This document shows positions 58,500 through 64,000 of a DNA stretch of 64,000 nucleotides, piece by piece. A program made the position numbers and the translations under genes. The stretch comes from Gnetum montanum. Lineage: Eukaryota > Streptophyta > Gnetopsida > Gnetales > Gnetaceae. The number at the start of each line of letters is the position of its first letter. Position 1 is the first letter of the stretch. The notes under the pieces were generated by a model. That model was given only the letters and a program-made list of their open reading frames with translations. It did not search any database and was not told the DNA's origin. Location of the stretch: NCBI GenBank assembly GCA_015680685.1, contig MNCI01034627.1, forward strand, positions 771,193 through 835,192, written 5' to 3'.

Positions 58500-59117
58500 C
58501 ATACACATAAAATAATTTAAAATACATCAGGTGCATGTTGATGATGGAGCTGCAACCAATGTCATCCCATGCACCATCATTGAACACTTAAGCTTAACTA
58601 AGCAAGTACAACCTATGACCATTGCAGCTCTTAAGTCCTTCAATAGATCAAGAGTTGTTATCAAGGGGTCTATCTCCTTAGAGTTTGTAGCTAGATAACA
58701 ATTCCCTACAACCCTAAAATTTTTGGTGGTGGAAGAGACACTAGGGTTCAACCTAATCTTGGGAACATCTTGGCTAGCTCAATTACAAGCTGTCTCCTTG
58801 TCCATCCATCAAGAAATTCATCTTTCTCATGAGGGAGGTGAAATCATCATTGATGGTAACAATGTGGCTTCCCTAGCTATCAACAAAGTGGACATAAAAT
58901 AAGGGTCTAAAGTGGCGGTTCAAGAAGAAACTCCTAGCCATGAAGAGCAAAACTCCAAGACAACCAACAATGAAAAAAGGAAGCAATGCGATACATTATG
59001 GGATGAACTTCCTTTTAACATTTTAAGCAAAGGAGATGGCGAATACAAGCTTTTGAAAAGTAGGCCTTACTCACTCCCTAATCTTGCAAAGATTAGGAGG
59101 AGTCTACATAAGTGAAG
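58500..59117 (+). pseudogene. P3 protease and end of the gag-PR exon (relic)
   Basis: VHVDDGAATNVIPC near 58530 is the active-site region, with DDG where DSG/DTG is usual; LKSFNRSRVVIKG and VVEETLGFNLILGTSWL follow. Then comes a hydrophilic tail ending NLAKIRRSLHK. The end CTACATAAGTGAAG (about 59104-59117) is conserved with M2. No RT follows; instead array 1 and the antisense gene begin, supporting a PR-RT interruption by an intron-like segment. Confidence 0.78.
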
Positions 59118-59324
59118 TTTACCTTAACCTTCCCATGCCTCTATGATCAGATGCAATGATAACCATATAGCCTTACTTTTCATTTATAGTTTATTATATA
59201 CATGATTTTTGTTTTACGCTTTATGCACATAGCCTAATGCATGTAGCCTAAATTTATTCACATTGTTACTTATTTTCTACAACCTTTATTTATTTTTTAA
59301 AACATTAAAAAAGTGTCTCTTCCA

Positions 59325-59610
59325 AAATAGGCCTGATAAGGCCTAAAACTAACACTAAGGCCTGCTAAGACCTAAAACTGGCACTATGGCCCGTTAAGGC
59401 CTAAAACTGGTACTATGACCCACTAAGGCCTAAAACTAGCACTATGATTTGCTATGACCTTAAAGTGGCATTCTCATCTGCTATGACATTAAACTGGAAT
59501 TACATATACTAAGACATTAGACTAACACTATGGTCTGCCATGGCCTTAAATTGGCAACATAGTCATAATCGTACAATATAACATGTGCCTATGATGGCCT
59601 AAAACTAGCA
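59325..59610 (+). repeat. Module-boundary array 1 of P3
   Basis: Eight to nine units of about 30-33 bp, for example AAGGCCTAAAACTAGCAC, AAGACCTAAAACTGGCAC and ATGGCCTTAAATTGGCAAC, between protease and the 3' end of gene D. A clear example of the motif in its better-kept form. 59118-59324 is AT-rich with no coding sign. Confidence 0.88.
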
Positions 59611-59889
59611 AACATTTTGTTTATTATAACATGCCCTTTCTTTAATTAGCCATAACCAAAAACATCAACATAGTCATTTTCAAGATTTACAACATTTATA
59701 ATATTTACTACTACTATAGATGCATATAGCCAATAAATAAAACAAAAATATTTAAATTTCAAATTAAATGTTCATAATATATAGCCATAACCACAATGTG
59801 TAGCAATGATGCCAAAGAATAACCATCCATAACATAGTTTTGGCTAACCATAGCCATTAACATAAAGACAAAAACAAATAGTCAACAAG

Positions 59890-62800
59890 CTAAACTGAAG
59901 GAGGCTGTTGAGCAACATTTGGAGGAGGAAGTGGTGGATCATCCCCACCCTCACTGCTAGGGTCACTATTGTCTCATAAGGCTTGAAATGCAACATGTAG
60001 CTAGTTGGTAACCCATAGCCAAAATCATAACTTAAAACAAAAACTAAACCACAAAATATATCAAACCTATAGAGAGTTTGGCTCCATCACTTCTAGAGGT
60101 AGATGGGGAAGGCCTCCCTCTAAATTGATGGAGGATCTAATGCTCCATCATGTTGACCAAGTCAACATCCCCAAGATCAATGCTAAAAAGAATGTCAAAC
60201 CTATCTATAGGAGTCCAAGTAGGAGGCTCAACAATAACAATAGCTATAGTAGTCTCACCCGCAATGATAGTGATTTGAAGAGTAGTGGATTGCTCCACCT
60301 TGAGAGTGCTTTCAAAGAGTTGATAAGCACTCTCTGCTTAGATCCCCTAAATGAATAGCTCTCTCTTATGTCATTTAAAAGACTCTTCCTTAAGTCATTT
60401 TAGGTAGGTCCCACGATCAGCCTTATACTAACACTTGTGGGCCTTTTGTGTCTTGCCCCACTTCAGGACCCAAGTGCAGTGATCCTTCTAATCCTCAACC
60501 TTTTTGGAGATGAGGTCCATCTACATACGTTTCTCCACCATCTCTCGCAAGACCACTACTTTATCCTAAATAGCATGCCAATAGTGGGTCCAAGTGATTT
60601 CCTTGGTTTGTAACTCCCTCGAGTTAGCCACTTGGGCTTTCATAAAGACTTTATAGTCTCAGAGATCCCTAATCATATCCTCCTACCTTTGAACCTTTTC
60701 TATTAAGGCCACAACTTCCTCCCATAGGGATTCATTAGACATCTTTAGCTCTTATGAAGCTTTTTCACATGACATTATTAAATCAATGGCAATGTCATAC
60801 AACTTCATAGGTACACTAGAAATGACAAAGGGAACTCTAGGCAAGGATTCTAGCTCCATGTTCCCATTAAATTCCCACTCCATGGATGGTACTACATAAA
60901 GCATAAAATGCAACCATAATACATACCTTAAATAGCCATAATGCAAACAAAGCCTATGAAAAAAGCACATAAAATAAAATCCTTACTATCTTAGGTGCAA
61001 CCTAATGTAATCAATTGATGATGTCCTTAGCCATCCCATGAAGGAACTCCACTTTGTCTAGGGTCTCTACCCATGGTTTCGCACAAGACTCAGGGATGGG
61101 AGCTTGTGTTGGTGGTTTGGGAACTATTGTAAGCATAACAATCATTGAAAGATTAGGATGCTAACCAAATGTAACCAATAAGATATAACAAAAATAGTGA
61201 GGCATAAGCATACTTGGCTCCTACTCCTCCTCCTCCTCTAGGATGATGATGGGAGAGGTACCTGGTACTACCTCACCAAAAGGGCATCTAAATCATTTGT
61301 ACCTACATCAGCAAGTCCTTCAATCATAGGCTACTTTAGGAGTTCTTCTTCTGCATGCCTTTGTTCTACCTCCACAGCAACTTGGGCTACTATAACCTTG
61401 CACTTGTCTACAATCATATCACATAGAAAATTAATTAACATAGGAAATCATAAAGTAGCCATAAAATTTTATAACATGAAATAGCCAAAGTTAAATAAAG
61501 CATACCTGTGACTGCCTGTTGTGATGGCTTAAACTTAAACTTAAGCTTCTTCGGGGCAAGCTAATCTGATGTTGGTGATGCCTTCTCCATATGCCTCTTG
61601 AGTTTCTCTCTAGCTGCCCCTTTGGCCTCCATGTGCTATTGTCTAACATCTTGAACACTAGTAGGAAATGAGAGGGGCTCGTCATCATCAGTACTATCAA
61701 GAGACTCATGTTGCCTAACATCAAGATTTTTAGTGGTAATGGATAATGTCTCATCCACCTCCTCTGATGGGTTTTGGGCCTACACTATTTTATAAATGTG
61801 TTTTATCTAAGGCTTAGAAAGTTGGCTTAGATCCTAGGAAACCCATCACCCATTCCTATATACCACTAGAAACTCTACAAACCTCTTTAGACAACCTACA
61901 AAAAATGCAAAGTGTATATGGATTATCGTGGAGGTGTCAACATAGAGTCTAAGGATCTCCTCTTAAAGCTCAGTAGCCAAAGCAGTAGCCCAATCAAATT
62001 TGATGCCCTTCATTAAGACCTTCTTAAAGGTCCACCCTTATGCTAAGCCAATCATCTTCTTTTGTGATAGTAGTTTGGGGAATACATGAGACCTAAACAA
62101 AGGATATGATTCCCTTGCATCAGGTTTTATGAAGCTATTCATCAAAATTCCAAAGTGGCCCATGCTAGCACCAAGCCACTCTAGAACTTCATCATGATGG
62201 CCCAATTCCCTCACTATCTTGAGGGAACCTTTACTCCATCAGCAGGGACATCAAACAAGTCACAAAAGAGGCCAGCACCTACGTCAATGTTCACCTTAAC
62301 ATCTTAGATGATGGTGCTAAAGCGACCAACCTCCTCATAAAAGGAGTCAATAACATGCAACATCTCTACAATAGGAATGAAAGGAATAGGTGCCATAAAT
62401 ACATTAAGCAAACCTGCACACTGGATGTTTTCTTGAACACAGCCAAGTGCCTATCCCTTTAGCCACTCCTGCGTTGATGTCACATCACCAAACTTCCAGA
62501 TGAGGATTTCCTCATGATGTGAATGTGAAAGTGGTATAGTGACATCAATTGAGGTGGAAGGTCCTTCAAAGCAATAACCAAAGGTTAGCATCCATATGAG
62601 CAATTTCAACAACCAAAAAATCAATAAAACACTTAATGCCATAAAATACTAGAAGCTATATGTTCACCTTTACTTTTCTTCTACGATGTGGAGGTTCTAG
62701 CTACAAGAGTCTGATCCATGCTATCGACATCTACCCATCATTTGTGCATCGTTTTATCATCCTTGCACTTCTTGTATACAAGGTTAAGCCTGGTGGTGTA

Positions 62801-63446
62801 TTCATCAAAATCCCCTCTTAATTATTGATACATAGCAGCTCTGACTTGGGGACTCTTGGTGAATTCATCTAAAGTAGTTTGAGCCACTGCCAGGATTTGG
62901 TCATAAACAATCAAGCCCTAATCGTTGACCTTGTACTTGCAAGAAGTTAAAATAATGAAGTTAGGTAAGGTTATCAAGCCAAAACCATAAAAACATTACA
63001 ATAATCATGTTTACCCCTGTAGACAATACACAGTGCCAAGTGGGTTCTAGAAGAATGTGTGGCCTCTATGCACCACCATCAAGGTATTGTCAGTATTATA
63101 CTGACTATACTCTAACATCATCCAAATCTTCGAAAGGTAGCATGAAGTGACAACATTTGCAAATCCCCCTATGGTCTTAGAAACTAATTTATCAGTAATA
63201 TACCTAGTAATCATTCCAAATGCTCAAGGCAATAGAGTCTCCACAACAACCCCAAATACATGCATAGACAAGTGTGACCATAGCATCACACCGAAGTTCC
63301 TAAGAAGGTAGGCAAGAAAGTCCCTTGCCCTAGGCTAAAACCACAATGAAAGCTTCCCAAGAGGCACGTCATGTTGGGGAGTATTGGTCTTGGGATGACC
63401 AATGTAGCACAAAATGCCAACTAACTCCACTATAATGAGAATAAAC
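59890..63446 (-). pseudogene. Antisense gene D: spliced FCP1/NIF-like protein (relic)
   Basis: Antisense to P3. Proposed exons 2-8: 63446-63015, 62935-62668, 62563-61506, 61407-61214, 61123-60987, 60891-60067, 59981-59890; exon 1 would lie beyond 64000. Exon lengths match gene C (432 and 432 nt for exon 2; 1,058 and 1,060 for exon 4). Exon 2: ILIIVELVGIL, RDFLAYLLRNFGVMLWSHL; catalytic Asp pair absent. Exon 3: VAQTTLDEF. Exon 4 ends with basic APKKLKFKLKP, a possible nuclear signal. Exon 5 is acidic. Exon 7 is a full-length coiled-coil-like stretch (VALIEKVQR, KVVVLREMVEKRM). Exon 8: PPLPPPNVAQQPP then stop. Together about 1,000 codons, many stops. 63447-64000 is intron 1, AT-rich. Confidence 0.76.
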
Positions 63447-64000
63447 CTCAAGAAGACCTTGCATGAAACAAAGCAAAAACATTATGAGCAATTAGAATTT
63501 CTTAACAAATTTAGACAAGACATCTAGTTGGAGGTGAAATTAGCCTCTGTAAAAAGCTATAAGATGTTTATCTAATAAGCTTAATGAATTCCACAAAAAG
63601 GCACTATTACAACCTTTCAAAATAAAAACATTATGGCCTATTAGAGTTACTTAGCAAATTTAGGCAAAATATCTAGTCGAAGGTGAAATCATCCTCTATA
63701 AAAAGCTTTAAGTTGTTTATCTGAATTAGCCTAAGTAATTTCATAAGAAAACATCATCACAACCTTGCATAATCTTGCATCATGACCAATTGGAATTCTA
63801 AAATTTAGAAAAAACTTTCTAAGTTAGAGGTGAAATTAGCCTCTGTAAAAAGCTCTTAGATGTTTATTTAAATTAGCTTGAGAAATTCCATAAAAGCATT
63901 GTTACCATATTTCTTAGCCTTTACTGCCAAAACTATGTCTTAGTCTAAATTATGCAAAAATTTAGAAAAAACATCTAAATTATGCATAAATTTGGAAAAA

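Larger units (their letters stand above)
52888..64000 (+). mobile_element. P3: Tat/Ogre-like retrotransposon, 5' half
   Basis: Plus strand: 5' LTR, primer binding site candidate, leader, gag, PR, array 1 and antisense gene D, running off the window before array 2 and pol. Its LTR interrupts M2 gag, so P3 inserted later than M2. Same family as M1/M2 by LTR and gag/PR similarity but in the opposite direction. Confidence 0.82.

Overview
The window is plant nuclear DNA made almost entirely of decayed, nested, giant LTR retrotransposons of the Ty3/gypsy Tat group (relatives of Ogre/Retand). The assignment rests on the pol order RT - RNase H - a second, archaeal-type RNase H - integrase, a C-x2-H-x4-H-x4-C gag knuckle, LTRs of about 1.5 kb and internal regions of more than 15 kb. 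Such density of old elements fits a large, repeat-rich land-plant genome (gymnosperm, fern or lycophyte); I cannot name the species. No intact cellular gene, tRNA, rRNA or CRISPR array was seen.

Layout. E1 (+, 1-12190): array 1, antisense gene A, array 2, pol, array 3, 3' LTR. E2 (+, 12191-22855): antisense gene B (cut in its exon 4 at the E1 LTR), array 2, pol, array 3, 3' LTR. M1 (-, about 23088-34910): LTR, array 3, pol interrupted by a 3.6-kb insertion carrying a RING-H2 pseudogene, array 2, a roughly 187-bp satellite. 34910-36183: AT-rich filler. M2 (-, 36184-52887): LTR, array 3, pol, array 2, satellite, antisense gene C, array 1, protease, gag, cut by P3. P3 (+, 52888-64000): 5' LTR, putative primer binding site, leader, gag, protease, array 1, antisense gene D; its pol would lie beyond the window.

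Read together, the five partial elements give one consensus: LTR - gag - PR - array 1 - [antisense multi-exon gene] - spacer/satellite - array 2 - RT/RH/aRH/INT - array 3 - LTR. The antisense gene lies between PR and RT, the place where Ogre elements carry an intron. A conserved 3' splice acceptor stands just before the RT start in the four elements where that point is visible. The antisense gene has about eight exons whose borders line up among copies. Exons 2-3 resemble the FCP1/NIF (CTD phosphatase-like, HAD) domain with catalytic aspartates lost. A basic first exon, a conserved unknown domain, a Lys-rich stretch, an acidic exon and a coiled-coil exon make up the rest.

Two further signals are not explained by ordinary retrotransposon annotation. 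Short arrays of a motif with core GGCCTTAAACTAGCA occur only at the module boundaries (after PR, before RT, after INT) in all elements. Each element family also has its own palindromic word (GTAGCATAGCAA type in E1, CTCACGCTG/AGCGTGAG type in E2, TTCCATGCTAGGG/AGCATGGAA type in M1/M2/P3), repeated in the LTR U3 and in the spacer or introns of the antisense gene. All coding parts are interrupted by stops, so everything here is annotated as relic.
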